Shown piece by piece: positions 29,269 to 44,460 of a stretch of DNA of 64,000 nt (positions within the stretch are counted from its first letter, which is position 1; each line of letters opens with the position of its first letter). The notes below the pieces were generated by a model. It was not told the origin of the DNA. It did no database searches and saw only the letters and a list, made by a program, of their open reading frames with translations. The position numbers and the translations under genes were made by a program. The DNA is from Hippopus hippopus (taxonomy: Eukaryota; Mollusca; Bivalvia; Cardiida; Cardiidae). The stretch lies in the NCBI GenBank assembly GCA_946811185.2, contig OX328108.1:35772493-35836492 (forward strand), read 5' to 3'.

Positions 29269-32200
29269 ATTGATACTTTAAATATGCTAAGATGATCAAT
29301 GTACAGTGTAGAAACCCCAGAAAAGAAGAAAATAATGTCACAAGTGGCCAAAAAAGAATGAAAACTCTTTCAGTAGCAACTGATTTCTATTGCATAAATC
29401 AAACAAAGGGAACTAAATTTTATTATTATTTTTTTTAATCTCTTTTTACTGTAACAAGAAACCCAGTTACATTCACTACCGTCTCATACGTGCCAGTTAC
29501 GCACCCGCGAAAACACGAAAAATCGACTTACGGCACATTCCATAGCAGACGACACCTGTTGCTTTAGTGAAATATAGGGAATTTTTTTGGTTCTTTTTTA
29601 TCTTACGAGGGCCATTTTATTGGCATTGATACTTTGAATATGCTCAGATGATCAATGTACAGTGTAGAAACCCCAGAAAATAAGAAAATAATGTCACAAG
29701 TGGCTGAAAAAGACTGAAAACTCTTTCAGTAGCAACTGATTTCTATTGCATAAATCAAAGAAAGGGAACTAAATTTTATTATTATTTTTTTTAATCTCTT
29801 TTTACTGTAACAAGAAACCCAGTTACATTCACTACCGTCTCATACGTGCCAGTTACGCATCCGCGAAAACACGAAAAATCGACTTACGGCACATTCCATA
29901 GCAGACGACACCTGTTGCTTAAGTGAAATATAGGGAATTTTTTTGTTCTTTTTTATCTTACTAGGGCCATTTTATTGGCATTGATACTTTGAATATGCTC
30001 AGATGATCAATGTACAGTGTAGAAACCCCAGAAAATAAGAAAATAATGTCACAAGTGGCTGAAAAAGACTGAAAACTCTTTCAGTAGCAACTGATTTATA
30101 TTGCATAAATCAAACAAAGGGAACTAAATTTTATTTTTTTTTAATCTCTTTTTACCGTAACAAGAAACCCAGTTACGTTGACTACTGTCTCATACGTGCC
30201 AGTTATGCGTCCGCGAAAACATGAAAAATCGACTTACGGCACATTCCATAGCAGACGACAACTCTTGCTTAAGTCAAATATAGGGAATTTTTTTTTGTTC
30301 TTTTTTATTTTACTAGGGCCATTGAAATGGCATTGATACTTTGAATATGCTCAGATGATCAATGTACAGTGTAGAAACCCCAGAAGATAATGTCACAAGT
30401 GGCTGAAAAAGACTGAAAACTTTTACATTAGCAACTGATTTCTATTGCATAAATCAAACAAAGGGAACTAAATTTTTATTATTTTTTTTTTAATCTCTTT
30501 TTATACCATGACAAGAAATCCAGTTGCGTTGACTACCATCCCATACGTGCCAGTTATGCGCCCGCGAAAACATGAAAAATCGACTTACGGCACATTCCAT
30601 AGCAGACGACAGCTGTTGCCTATGTGAAATATAGGGAAATTTTTTTGCTCTTTTTTATCTTACTAGGCCCATTGAAATGGCATTGATACTTTGAATATGC
30701 TCAGATGATCAATGTACAGTGTAGAAACCCCAGAAAATAAGAAAATAATGTCACAAGTGGCTGAAAAAGACTGAAAACTCTTTCAGTAGCAACTGATTTC
30801 TATTGCATAAATCAAAGAAAGGGAACTAAATTTTATTATTTTTTTAATCTCTTTTTACTGTAACAAAAAACCCAGTTACGTTGACTACCGTCTCATATGT
30901 GCCAGTTATGCGCCCGCGAAAACATGAAAAATCGACTTACGGCACATTCCATAGCAGACGACACCTGTTGCTTAAGTCAAATAAAGGGAATTTTTTTGTT
31001 CTTTTTTATCTTACTAGGGCGATTTTATTGGCATTGATACTTTGAATATGCTCAGATGATCAATGTACAGTGTAGAAACCCAGAAGATAATGTCACAAGT
31101 GCCTAAAAAAGACTGAAAACTCTTTCAGTAGCAACTGACTTCTATTGCATAAATCAAACAAAGGGAACTAAATTTTTACTTTTTTTGTAGCCTCTTTTTA
31201 CCGTAACAAGAAACCCAGTTACGTTGACGACTGTCTCATACGTGCCAGTTACGCTCCCAGGAAAACACGAAAAATCGACTTACGGCACATTCCATAGCAG
31301 ACGACACCTCTTGATTAAGTCAAATATAGGGAATTTTTTTTGTTCTTTTTTATCTTACTAGGGCCATTTTATTGGCATTGATACTTTGAATATGCTCAGA
31401 TGATCAATGTACAGTGTAGAAACCCCAGGAAATAAGAAAATAATGTCACAAGTGGCTCAAAAAGACTGAAAACTCTTTCAGTAGCAACTGATTTATATTG
31501 CATAAATCAAAGAAAGGGAACTAAATTTTATTATTATTTTTTTTTAATCTCTTTTTACCATAACAAGAAACCCAGTTACGTTGACTACGGTCTCATACGT
31601 GCCAGTTACGCACCCGCGAAAACACGAAAAATCGACTTAAGGCACATTCCATAGCAGATGTCATCTCTTGCTTAAGTCAAATATAGGGAATTTTTTTTGT
31701 TCTTTTTTATCTTACTAGGGCCATTTTATTGGCATTGATACTTTGAATATGCTCAGATGATCAATGTACAGTGTAGAAACCCCAGAAGATAATGTCACAA
31801 GTGCCTAAAAAAGACTGAAAACTCTTTCAGTAGCAAGTGATTTCTATTGCATAAATCAAACAAAGGGAACTAAATTTTTATTATTTTTTTCTTAATCTCT
31901 TTTTATACCGTGACAAGAAATCCAGTTGCGTTGACTACCTTCTCATACGTGCCAGGTATGCGCCTGCGAAAACATGAAAAATCGACTTACGGCACATTCC
32001 ATAGCAGACGACACCTGTTGCTTAAGTCAAATATAGGGAATTTTTATTGTACTTTTTTATCTTACTAGGCCCATTGAAATGGCATTGATACTTTGAATAT
32101 GCTCAGATGATCAATGTACAGTGTACAAACCCCAGAAAATAAGAAAATAATGTCACAAGTGGCCAAAAAAGACTGAAAACTCTTTCAGTAGCAACTGATT

Positions 32201-32775
32201 TCTATTGCATAAATCAAACAAAGGGAACTAAATTTTTATAATTTTTTCTTACTCTCTTTTTATACCGTGACAAGAAATCCAGTTACCTTGACTACCGTCC
32301 CATACATGCCAGGTATGCGCCCGCGAAAACATGAAAAATCGACTTACGGCACATTCCATAGCAGACGACACCTCTTGCTTAAGTCAAATATAGGGAATTT
32401 TTTTGTTCGTTTTTATCTTACTAGGGCCATTGAAATAGCATTGATACTTTGAATATGCTCAGATGATCAATGTACAGTGTAGAAACCCCAGAAGATAATG
32501 TCACAAGTGCCTAAAAAAGACTGAAAACTCTTTCAGTAGCAACTGATTTCTATTGCATAAATCAAACAAAGGGAACTAAATTTTTATTGTTTTTTTTTTA
32601 ATCTCTTTTTATACCGTGACAAGAAATCCAGTTGTGTTGACTACTGTCTCATACGTGCCAGTTATGCGCCCGCGAAAACATGAAAAATCGACTTACGGCA
32701 CATTCCATAGCAGACGACAGCTGTTGCCTAAGTCAAATATAGGGAATTTTTTTTTCTTTTTCGTTTTCTCTTACT
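29269..32775 (+). repeat. Monomer block, ~10 units
   Basis: 3.5 kb. A mix of type A and type B units. The beginning (to about 29,768) belongs to the 5,148-bp-offset duplication. Confidence 0.9.
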
Positions 32776-33784
32776 AGGGCCATTGAATTGGTTACGATGA
32801 CTATTGCACCCATACGTGACCGTTACGTGCTGTGCAAAAAATCATAAAATCAACTAGGACACTTTTAGAGGCAACTGATACCTGTTGCACAAATCAAAGG
32901 AAGGTAAACCAAAATCGTTTTCTTACCAGGGTCACGAAAAACATTGAACCAATTTAGGTGACCGTGTGAGTCATAAGTCGATTTTATGTTTAACCGCTGC
33001 GCAAAAACATTGATTCAGAAGCAACGGGTTGCTGTTGCATAAACTTTTTCCAATAAGAAATCTTGTTCTTGTTTGAAGAATTTAGAAATAGGCCAATGAA
33101 ATACAATAAGATGTAAGAATGACTAATAATAAAAATAGGTAAAATAGATAAAATGGCAAAGTTAGGGATTCAACCTTTGACCATCAGGACCCAAAAAAGG
33201 TCTTGGTGCAGGGGTCAAACCCACTTTGCGATTGAATAGGCTCAAATGACCCAAAGATTTAACATAGATATACAGAGATTTCCCCCCCTTCCAATCTGCC
33301 AATCAAATCTCAGGCCTCTATTAAATTATCCAATCACAGAAGCTTTTAGAAAATCAAAATGGCGTCCAATCAGCCAATCAAATCTCATCCCTCTCTTCAA
33401 ATTATCCAATCAGAAAAGCTTTGGGAAATTCAATATTGCGCCCAATCAGCCAATCAAATTGCAGACAAACCCACAGAATCATCCAATCAGAAAGCTTTGA
33501 GCCATTTGAAATGGCGCCCGAAAATATCGATAGAAAACAGTGAACAAGAATCGGCATAAAAGTGGATTTTAAGTCTTCTTTGAAGGCTGTTATGCAGTCC
33601 TTGGCAAACTGCCAGGCATGCACCCTCCACACATGTCAGATTTCACTGAAAATGGGCGAAAATTTAAGAAAACAGGGTGACAGAAGACCTTGTTTTGGTG
33701 CCTTCTAGCACCTTGCAAGAGTAACTTCCCCTGATCTCTTGATTCGATTTGCTTTTCTAATTCAGGCCAACTGCCATACTGTAC
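32776..33784 (+). repeat. Promoter-like module, copy 4 (1,009 bp)
   Basis: All nine CCAAT boxes are present. Variants are cagtccttgg and cttctagcacc. Confidence 0.92.
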
Positions 33785-36700
33785 ATTGATACTTTAAATA
33801 TGCTAAGATGATCAATGTACAGTGTAGAAACCCCAGAAAAGAAGAAAATAATGTCACAAGTGGCTGAAAAAGACTGAAAACTCTTTCAGTAGCAACTGAT
33901 TTATATTGCATAAATCAAACAAAGGGAACTAAATTTTTACTTTTTTTGTAATCTCTTTTTACCGTAACAAGAAACCCAGTTACGTTGACTACTGTCTCAT
34001 ACGTGCCAGTTACGCACCCGCGAAAACACGAAAAATCGACTTACGGCACACTCCATAGCAGATGACACCTCTTGCTTAAGTCAAATATAGGGAATTTTTT
34101 TTGTTCGTTTTTATCTTACTAGGGCCATTGAAATAGCATTGATACTTTGAATATGCTCAGATGATCAATGTACAGTGTAGAAACCCCAGAAAAGAAGAAA
34201 ATAATGTCACAAGTGGCTGAAAAAGACTGAAAACTCTTTCAGTAGCAACTGATTTATCTTGCATAAATCAAACAAAGGGAACTAAATTTTTACTTTTTTT
34301 GTAATCTCTTTTTACCATAACAAGAAACTCAGTTACGTTGACGACTGTCTCATATGTGCCAGTTACGCACCCGCGAAAACACGAAAAATCGACTTACGGC
34401 ACATTCCATAGCAGACGACACCTGTTGCTTAAGTCAAATATAGGGAATTTTTTTTGTTCTTTTTCATCTTACTAGGCCCATTGAAATGGCATTGATATTT
34501 TGAATATGCTCAGATGATCAATGTACAGTGTAGAAACCCCAGAAAAGAAGAAAATAATGTCACAAGTGGCTAAAAAAGGCTGAAAAGTCTTTCAGTAGCA
34601 ACTGATTTCTATTGCATAAATGAAACAAAGGGAACGAAATTTTTACTTTTTTTGTAATCTCTTTTTACCGTAACAAGAAACCCAGTTACGTTGACTAATC
34701 TCTCATACGTGCCAGTTACGCACCCGGGAAAACACGAAAAATCGACATACGGCACATTCCATAGCAGACGACACCTCTTGCTTAAGTCAAATATAGGGAA
34801 TTTTTTTTGTTCTTTTTTATCTTACTAGGGCCATTTTATTGGCATTGATACTTTGACTATGCTCAGATGATCAATGTACAGTGTAGAAATCCCAGAAAAG
34901 AAAATAATGTCACAAGTGGCTGAAAAAGACTGAAAACTCTTTCAGTAGCAACTGATTTATATTGCATAAATCAAACAAAGGGAACTAAATTTTTACTTTT
35001 TTTGTAATCTCTTTTTACCGTAACAAGAAACCCAGTTACGTTGACTACTGTCTCATACGTGCCAGTTACGCACCCGCAAAAACACGAAAAATCGACTTAC
35101 GGCACATTCCATAGCAGACGACAGCTGTTGCTTAAGTCAAATATAGGGAATTTTTTTTTGTTCTTTTTTATCTTACTAGGGCCATTTTATTGGCATTGAT
35201 ACTTTGAATATGCTCAGATGATCAATGTACAGTGTAGAAACCCCAGAAAATAATGTCACAAGTGGCTGAAAAAGACTGAAAACTCTTTCAGTGGCAACTG
35301 ATTTCTATTGCATAAATCAAACAAAGGGAACTAAATTTTATTATTTTTTTTTCTAATGTCTTTTTACCGTAAGAAGAAACCAAGTTACGTTGACTACCGT
35401 CTCATACGTGCCAGTTACGCACCCGCTAAAACATGAAAAAATGACTTCCGGCACATTGCATAGCAGACGACACCTGTTGCTTAAGTCAAATATAGGGAAT
35501 TTTTTTGTTCTTTTTTATCTGACTAGGGCCATTTTATTGGGATTGATACTTTGAATATGCTCAGATGATCAATGTACAGTGTAGAAACCCCAGAAGATAA
35601 TGTCACAAGTGCCTAAAAAAGACTGAAAACTCTTTCAGTAGCAACTGATTTCTATTGCATAAATCAAACAAAGGGACCTAAATTTTTTTTATTTTTTTTT
35701 TTAATCTCTTTTTATACCGTGACAAGAAATCCAGTTGCGTTGACTACCGTCCCTTACGTGCCAGTTATGCGCCCGCGAAAACATGAAAAATCGACTTACG
35801 GCACATTCCGTAGCAGACGACACCTGTTGCCTAAGTCAAATATAGGGAATCTTTTTTGTTCTTTTTTATCTTACTAGGCCCATTGAAATGGCATTGATAT
35901 TTAGAATATGCTCAGATGATCAATGTACAGTGTAGAAACCCAGAAAATAAGAAAATAATGTCACAAGTGGCTAAAAAAGGCTGAAAACTCTTTCAGTAGC
36001 AACTGATTTCTATTGCATAAATCAAACAAAGGGAACTAAATTTTCACTTCTTTGGTAATCTCTTTTTAGCGTAACAAGAAACCCAGTTACGTTGACTACT
36101 CTCTCATACGTGCCAGTTACGCACCCGCAAAAACACGAAAAATTGACTTACGGCACATTCCATAGCAGACGACACCTCTTGCTAAAGTCAAATATAGGGA
36201 GTTTTTTTTGTTCTTTTTTATATTACTAGGGCCATTAAAATGGCATTGATACTTTGAATATGCTCAGATGATCAATGTACAGTGTACAAACCCCAGAAGA
36301 TAATGTCACAAGTGCCTAAAAAAGACTGAAAACTCTTTCAGTAGCAACTGATTTCTATTGCATAAATGAAACAAAGGGAACAAAATTTTATTATTATTTT
36401 TTTTTAAGCTCTTTTTACCGTAACAAGAAACCCAGTTACATTCACTACCGTCTCATACCTGCCAGTTACGCACCCGTGAAAACACGAAAAATTGACTTAC
36501 GGCACATTCCATAGCAGACGACACCTGTTGCTTAAGTGAAATATAGGGAATTTTTTTTGTTCTTTTTTATCTTACTAGGGCCATTTTATTGGCATTGATA
36601 CTTTGAATATGCTCAGATGATCAATGTACAGTGTAGAAACCCCAGAAAATAAGAAAATAATGTCACAAGTGGCTGAAAAAGACTGAAAACTCTTTCAGTA

Positions 36701-37280
36701 GCAACTGATTTCTATTGCATAAATCAAACAAAGGGAACTAAATTTTATTATTTTTTTAATCTCTTTTTACCGTAACAAGAAAACTAGTTACATTGACTAC
36801 CGTCTCATACGTGCCAGTTATGCGCCCGCGAAAACATGAAAAATCGACTTACGGCACATTCCATAGCAGATGACACCTGTTGCTTAAGTGAAATATAGGG
36901 AATTTTTTTTTGTTCTTTTTTATCTTACTAGGGCCATTGAAATGGCATTGATACTTTGAATATGCTCAGATGATCAATATAAAGTGTAGAAACCCCAGAA
37001 GATAATGTCACAAGTGCCTAAAAAAGACTGAAAACTCTTTCAGTAGCAACTGATTTCTATTGCATAAATCAAACAAAGGGAACTAAATTTTAATTATTTT
37101 TTTTTAATCTCTTTTTATACCGTGACAAGAAATCCAGTTGCGTTGACTACCGTCCCTTACGTGCCAGTTATGCGCCCGCGAAAACATGAAAAATCGACAT
37201 ACGGAACATTCCATAGCAGACGACAGCTGTTGCCTAAGTGAAATATAGGAAATTTTTTTTTTTTTTTGTTTTCTCTTTCT
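33785..37280 (+). repeat. Monomer block, ~10 units
   Basis: 3.5 kb, mainly type A units with several private variants (for example gacttccggcacattgca near 35,455). The last unit is type B. Confidence 0.9.
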
Positions 37281-38288
37281 AGGGCCATTGAATCGGTTAC
37301 GATGACTATCGCACCCATACGTGACCGTTACGTGCTGTGCATAAAATCATAAAATCAACTAGGACACTTTCGGAGGCAACTGATACCTGTTCCACAAATC
37401 TAAGAAAGGTAAACCAAATTCGTTTTCTTACCAGGGTCACGAAAAACATTGAACCAATTTTGGTGACCGTGTGAGTCATAAGTCGATTTTATGTTTAACC
37501 GCTGCGCAAAAACATTGATTCAGAAGCAACGGGTTGCTGTTGCATAAACTTTTTCCAATAAGAAATCTTGTTCTTGTTTGAAGAATTTAGAAATAGGCCA
37601 ATGAAATACAATAAGATGTAAGAATGACTAATAATAAAAATAGGTAAAATAGATAAAATGGCAAAGTTGGGGATTCAACCTTTGACGATCAGGACCCAAA
37701 AAAGGTCTTGGTGCAGGGGTCAAACCCTCTTTGCAATTGAATAGGCTCAAATGACCCGAAGATTTAACATAGATATACAGAGATTTCCCCCCTTCCAATC
37801 TGCCAATCAAATCTCAGGCCTCTATTAAATTATCCAATCACAGAAGCTTTTAGAAAATCAAAATGGCGTCCAATCAGACAATCAAATATCATCCCTCTCT
37901 TCAAACTATCCAATCAGAAAAGCTTTGCGAAATTCAATATTGCGCCCAATCAGCCAATCAAATTGCAGACACACCCACAGAATCATCCAATCAGAAAGCT
38001 TTGAGCCATTTGAAATGGCGCCCGAAAATATCGATAGAAAACAGTGAACAAGAATCGGCATAAAAGTGGATTTTAAGTCTTCTTTGAAGGCTGTTATGCA
38101 GTCGTTGGCAAACTGCCAGGCATGCACCCTCCACACATGCCAGATTTCACTGAAAATGGGCGAAAATTTAAGAAAACAGGGTGACAGAAGACCTTGTTTT
38201 GGTGCCTTCTACCACCTTGCAAGAGTGACTTCCCCTGATCTCTTGATTCGATTTGCTTTTCTAATTCAGGCCAACTGCCATACTGTAC
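37281..38288 (+). repeat. Promoter-like module, copy 5 (1,008 bp)
   Basis: Variants are aatcagacaatcaaatatc, cagtcgttgg and cttctaccacc, the same pair of diagnostic variants as copies 1 and 2 although it lies 12-14 kb away. Confidence 0.92.
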
Positions 38289-38982
38289 ATTGATACTTTA
38301 AATATGCTAAGATGATCAATGTACAGTGTAGAAACCCCAGAAAAGAAGAAAATAATGTCACAAGTGGCCAAAAAAGACTGAAAACTCTTTCAGTAGCAAC
38401 TGATTTCTATTGCATAAATCAAACAAAGGGAACTAAATTTTTACCTTTTTTGTAGCCTCTTTTTACCATAACAAGAAACCCAGTTACGTTGACTACTGTC
38501 TCATACGTGCCAGTTACGCACTCGGGAAAACACGAAAAATTGACTTACGGCACATTCCATAGCAGACGACACCTGTTGCTTAAGTCAAATATAGGGAATT
38601 TTTTTTGTTCTTTTTTATCTTACTAGGGCCATTTTATTGGCATTGATACTTTGAATATGCTCAGATGATCAATGTACAGTGTAGAAACCCCAGAAAATAA
38701 GAAAATAATGTCACAAGTGGCTGAAAAAGACTGAAAACTCTTTTAGTATCAACTGATTTCTATTGCATAAATCAAACAAAGGGAACTAAATTTTTATTAT
38801 TTTTTTTTTAATCTCTTTTTATACCGTGACAAGAAATCCAGTTGAGTTGACTACCATCTCATACGTGCCAGTTATACGCCCGCGAAAACATGAAAAATCG
38901 ACTTACGGCACATTCCATAGCAGACGACACCTGTTGCCTAAGTCAAATATAGGGAATTTTTTTTTTTTCGTTTTCTCTTACT
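38289..38982 (+). repeat. Monomer block, 2 units
   Basis: One type A and one type B unit, the same arrangement as 24,121-24,813. Confidence 0.9.
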
Positions 38983-39994
38983 AGGGCCATTACATTGGTT
39001 ACGATGACTATCGCACCCATACGTGACCGTTACGTGCTGTGCATAAAATCATAAAATCAACTAGGACACTTTCAGAGGCAACTGATACCTGTTGCACAAA
39101 TCAAAGAAAGGTAAACCAAATTCGTTTTCTTACCAGGGTTACGAAAAACATTGAACCAATTTTGGTGACCGTGTGAGTCATAAGTCGATTTTATGTTTAA
39201 CGGCTGCGCAAAAACATTGATTCAGAACCAACGGGTTGCTGTTGCATAAACTTTTTCCAATAAGAAATCTTGTTCTTGTTTGAAGAATTTAGAAATAGGC
39301 CAATGAAATACAATAAGATGTAAGAATGACTAATAATAAAAATAGGTAAAATAGATAAAATGGCAAAGTTAGGGATTCAACCTTTGACCATCAGGACCCA
39401 AAAAAGGTCTTGGTGCAGGGGTCAAACCCACTTTGCGATTGAATAGGCTCAAATGACCCGAAGATTGAACATAGATATACAGAGATTTCCCCCCCCCCTT
39501 CCAATCTGCCAATCAAATCTCAGGCCTCTATTAAATTATCCAATCACAGAAGCTTTTAGAAAATCAAAATGGCGTCCAATCAGCCAATCAAATCTCATCC
39601 CTCTCTTCAAATTATCCAATCAGAAAAGCTTTGGGAAATTCAATATTGCGCCCAATCAGCCAATCAAATTGCAGACACACCTACAGAATCATCCAATCAG
39701 AAACCTTTGAGCCATTTGAAATGGCGCCCGAAAATATCGATAGAAAACAGTGAACAAGAATCGGCATAAAAGTGGATTTTAAGTCTTCTTTGAAGGCTGT
39801 TATGCAGTCCTTGGCAAACTGCCAGTCATTCACCCTCCACACATGCCAGATTTCACTGAAAATGGGCGAAAATTTAAGAAAACAGGGTGACAGAAGACCT
39901 TGTTTTGGTGCCTTCTAGCACCTTGCAAGAGTGACTTCCCCTGATCTCTTGATTCGATTTGCTTTTCTAATTCAGGCCAATTGCCATACTGTAC
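38983..39994 (+). repeat. Promoter-like module, copy 6 (1,012 bp)
   Basis: Belongs to the subgroup with acacctacag and cagaaacctttg. Other variants are cagtccttgg, cttctagcacc and a C-run one or two bases longer at about 39,490. Confidence 0.92.
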
Positions 39995-41037
39995 ATTGAT
40001 ACTTTAAATATGCTAAGATGATCAATGTACAGTGTAGAAACCCCAGAAAAGAAGAAAATAATGTCACAAGTGGCCAAAAAAGACTGAAAACTCTTTCAGT
40101 AGCAACTTATTTCTATTGCATAAATCAAACAAAGGGAACTAAATTTTTACTTTTTTTGTAGCCTCTTTTTACCGTAACAAGAAACCCAGTTACGTTGACT
40201 AATCTCTCATACGTGCCAGTTACGCACTCGGGAAAACAAGAAAAATCGACTTACGGCACATTCCATAGCAGACGACACCTCTTGCTTAAGTCAAATATAG
40301 GGAATTATTTTTGTTCTTTTTTATCTTACTAGGGCCATTTTATTGGCATTGATACTTTGACTATGCTCAGATGATCAATGTACAGTGTAGAAACCCCAGA
40401 AAATAATGTCACAAGTGGCTGAAAAAGACTGAAAACTCTTTCAGTAGCAACTGATTTATATTGCATAAATCAAACAAAGGGAACTAAATTTTATTATTAT
40501 TTTTTTTAATCTCTTTTTACCGTAACAAGAAACCCAGCTACGTTAACTACCGTCTCATATGTGCAAGTTACGCACCCTCGAAAACACGAAAAATCGAATT
40601 ACGGCACATTCCATAGCAGACGACACCAGTTGCTTCAGTCAAATATAGGAAATTTTTTTTGTTCTTTTTTATCTTACTAAGGCCATTTTATTGGCATTGA
40701 TGCTTTGAATATGCTCAGATGATCAATGTACAGTGTAGAAACCCAAGAAAATAAGAAAATAATGTCACAAGTGGCTGAAAAAGACTGAAAACTCTTTCAG
40801 TAGCAACTGATTTCTATTGCATAAATCAAACAAAGGGAACTAAATTTTTATTATTTTTTTTTTAATCTCTTTTTATATCGTGACAAGAAATCCAATGGCG
40901 TTGTCTACCGTCCCATACGTGCCAGTTATGCGCCCGCAAAAACATGAAAAATCGACTTACGGCACTTTCCATAGCAGACGACACCTGTTGCCTAAGTCAA
41001 ATATAGGGAAATTTTTTTTTTTTCGTTTTCTCTTACT
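39995..41037 (+). repeat. Monomer block, 3 units
   Basis: 1,043 bp. Type A units with a type B unit last. Confidence 0.9.
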
Positions 41038-42047
41038 AGGGCCATTGAATTGGTTACGATGACTATCGCACTCATACGTGACCGTTACGTGCTGTGCATA
41101 AAATCATAAAATCAACTAGGACACTTTCGGAGGCAACTGATACCTGTTGCACAAATCAAAGAAAGGTAAACCAAATTTGTTTTCTTACCAGGGTCACGAA
41201 AAAGATTGAACCAATTTTGGTGACCGTGTGAGTCATAAGTCGATTTTATGTTTAACCGCTGCGCAAAAACATTGTTTCAGAAGCAACGGGTTGCTGTTGC
41301 ATAAACTTTTTCCAATAAGAAATCTTGTTCTTGTTTGAAGAATTTAGAAATAGGCCAATGAAATACAATAAGATGTAAGAATGACTAATAATAAAAATAG
41401 GTAAAAGAGATAAAATGGCAAAGTTGGGGATTCAACCTTTGACCATCAGGACCCAAAAAAGGTCTTGGTGCAGGGGTCAAACCCTCTTTGCGATTGAATA
41501 GGCTCAAATGACCCGAAGATTGAACATAGATATACAGAGATTTCCCCCCCCTTCAAATCTGCCAATCAAATCTCAGGCCTCTATTAAATTATCCAATCAC
41601 AGAAGCTTTTAGAAAATCAAAATGGCGTCCAATCAGCCAATCAAATCTCATCCCTCTCTTCAAATTATCCAATCAGAAAAGCTTTGGGAAATTCAATATT
41701 GCGCCCAATCAGCCAATCAAATTGCAGACACACCTACAGAATCATCCAATCAGAAACCTTTGAGCCATTTGAAATGGCGCCCGAAAATATCGATAGAAAA
41801 CAGTGAACAAGAATCGGCATAAAAGTGGATTTTAAGTCTTCTTTGAAGGCTGTTATGCAGTCCTTGGCAAACTGCCAGGCTTGCATCGTCCACACATGCC
41901 AGATTTCACTGAAAATGGGCGAAAATTTAAGAAAACAGGGTGACAGAAGACCTTGTTTTGGTGCCTTCTAGCACCTTGCAAGAGTGACTTCCCCTGATCT
42001 CTTGATTCGATTTGCTTTTCTAATTCAGGCCAACTGCCATACTGTAC
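41038..42047 (+). repeat. Promoter-like module, copy 7 (1,010 bp)
   Basis: acacctacag and cagaaacctttg subgroup, with cttctagcacc. The leader has ggcttgcatcgtcc instead of the usual ggcatgcaccctcc. Confidence 0.92.
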
Positions 42048-43451
42048 ATTGATACTTTAAATATGCTAAGATGATCAATGTACAGTGTAGAAACCCCAGA
42101 AAAGAAGAAAATAATGTCACAAGTGGCCAAAAAAGACTGAAAACTCTTTCAGTAGCAACTGATTTCTATTGCATAAATCAAACAAAGGGAACTAAATTTT
42201 TATTATTATTTTTTTTTAATCTCTTTTCATACCGTTCCAAGAAATCCAGTTGCGTTGACGACTGTCCCATACGTGCCAGTTATGCGCCCGCGAAAACACG
42301 AAAAATTGACTTACGGCACATTCCATAGCAGACGACACCTGTTGCCTAAGTCAAATATAGGGAATTTTATTTGTTCTTTTTTATCTTACTAGGCTCATTG
42401 AAATGGGATTGATACTTTGAATATGCTCAGATGATCAATGTACAGTGTAGAAATCCCAGAAAATAAGAAAATAATGTCACAAGTGGCCAAAAAAGACTGA
42501 AAACTCTTTCAGTAGCAACTGATTTCTATTGCATAAATCAAACAAAGGGAACTAAATTTTATTATTTTTTGTAATCTCTTTTTACGGTAACAAGAAACCC
42601 AGTTACGTTGACTACTGTCTCATACGTGCCAGTTACGCACCCGGGAAAACACGAAAAATTGACTTACGGCACATTCCATAGCAGACGACACCTCTTGCTT
42701 AAGTCAAATATAGGGAATTTTTTTTTGTTCTTTTTTATCTTACTAGGGCCATTTTATTGGCATTGATACTTTGAATATGCTCAGATGATCAATGTACAGT
42801 GTAGAAACCCCAGAAAATAAGAAAATAATGTCACAAGTGGCTGAAAAAGACTTAAAACTCTTTCAGTAGCAACTAATTTATATTGCATAAATCAAACAAA
42901 GGGAACTAAATTTTTACTTTTTTTGTAATCTCTTTTTACCGTAACAAGATACCCAGTTAGGTTGACTACTGTCTCATACGTGCCAGTTACGCACCCGCGA
43001 AAACACGAAAAATCGACTTACGGCACATTCCATAGCAGACGACACCTGTTGCTTAAATCAAATATAGGGAATTTTTTTTGTTCTTTTTTATCTTACTAGG
43101 GCCATTTTATTGGCATTGATACTTTGAATATGCTCAGATGATCAATGTACAGTGTAGAAACCCCAGAAAATAATGTCACAAGTGCCTAAAAAAGACTGAA
43201 AACTCTTTCAGTAGCAACTGATTTCTATTGCATAAATCGAACAAAGGGAACTAAATTTTTATTATTATTTTTTTAATCTCTTTTTATACCGTGACAAGAA
43301 ATCCAGTTGCGTTGACTACCGTCCCATACGTGCCTGTTATGCACCCGCGAAAACACGAAAAATCGACTTACGGCACATTCCATAGCAGACGACACCTGTT
43401 GCCTAAGTCAAATATAGGAACATTTTTTTTTTTTTTTCCTTTTCTCTTACT
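42048..43451 (+). repeat. Monomer block, 4 units
   Basis: 1.40 kb. The first unit is type-B-like (accgttccaagaaatcc near 42,232) and the last is type B. Confidence 0.9.
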
Positions 43452-44460
43452 AGGGCCATTGAATTGGTTACGATGACTATCGCACCCATACGTGACCGTT
43501 ACGTGCTGTGCATAAAATCATAAAATCAACTAGGACACTTTTGGAGGCAACTGATATCTGTTGCACAAATCAAAGAAAGGTAATCCAAATTCGTTTTCTT
43601 ACCAGGGTCACGAAAAACATTGAACCAATTTTGGTGACCGTGTGAGTCATAAGTCGATTTTATGTTTAACCGCTGCGCAAAAACATTGATTCAGAGGCAA
43701 CGGGTTGCTGTTGCATGAACTTTTTCCAATAAGAAATCTTGTTCTTGTTTGAAGAATTTAGAAATAGGCCAATGAAATACAATAAGATGTAAGAATGACT
43801 TATAATAAAAATAGGTAAAATAGATAAAATGGCAAAGTTGGGGATTCAACCTTTGACCATCAGGACCCAAAAAAGGTCTTGGTGCATGGGTCAAATCCTC
43901 TTTGCAATTGAATAGGCTCAAATGACCCGAAGATTTAACATAGATATACAGAGATTTCCCCCCCTTCCAATCTGCCAATCAAATCTCAGGCCTCTATTAA
44001 ATTATCCAATCACAGAAGCTTTTAGATAATCAAAATGGCGTCCAAGCAGCCAATCAAATCTCATCCCTCTCTTCAAATTACCCAATCAGAAAAGCTTTGG
44101 GAAATTCAATATTGCGCCCAATCAGCCAATCAAATTGCTGACACACCTACAGAATCATCCAATGAGAAAGCTTTGAGCCATTTGAAATGGCGCCCGAAAA
44201 TATCGATAGAAAACAGTGAACAAGAATCGGCATAAAAGTGGATTTTAAGTCTTCTTTGAAGGCTGTTATGCAGTCCTTGGCAAACTGCCAGGCATGCACC
44301 CTCCACACATGCTAGATTTCACTGAAAATGAGCGAAAATTTAATAAAACAGGGTGACAGAAGACCTTGTTTTGGTGCCTTCTAGCACCTTGCAAGAGTGA
44401 CTTCCCCTGATCTCTTGATTCGATTTGCTTTTCTAATTCAGGCCAACTGCCATACTGTAC
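43452..44460 (+). repeat. Promoter-like module, copy 8 (1,009 bp)
   Basis: Two CCAAT boxes are changed (tccaagcag, ccaatgag). It combines acacctacag with cagaaagctttg, a recombinant of the two subgroups. Confidence 0.92.
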
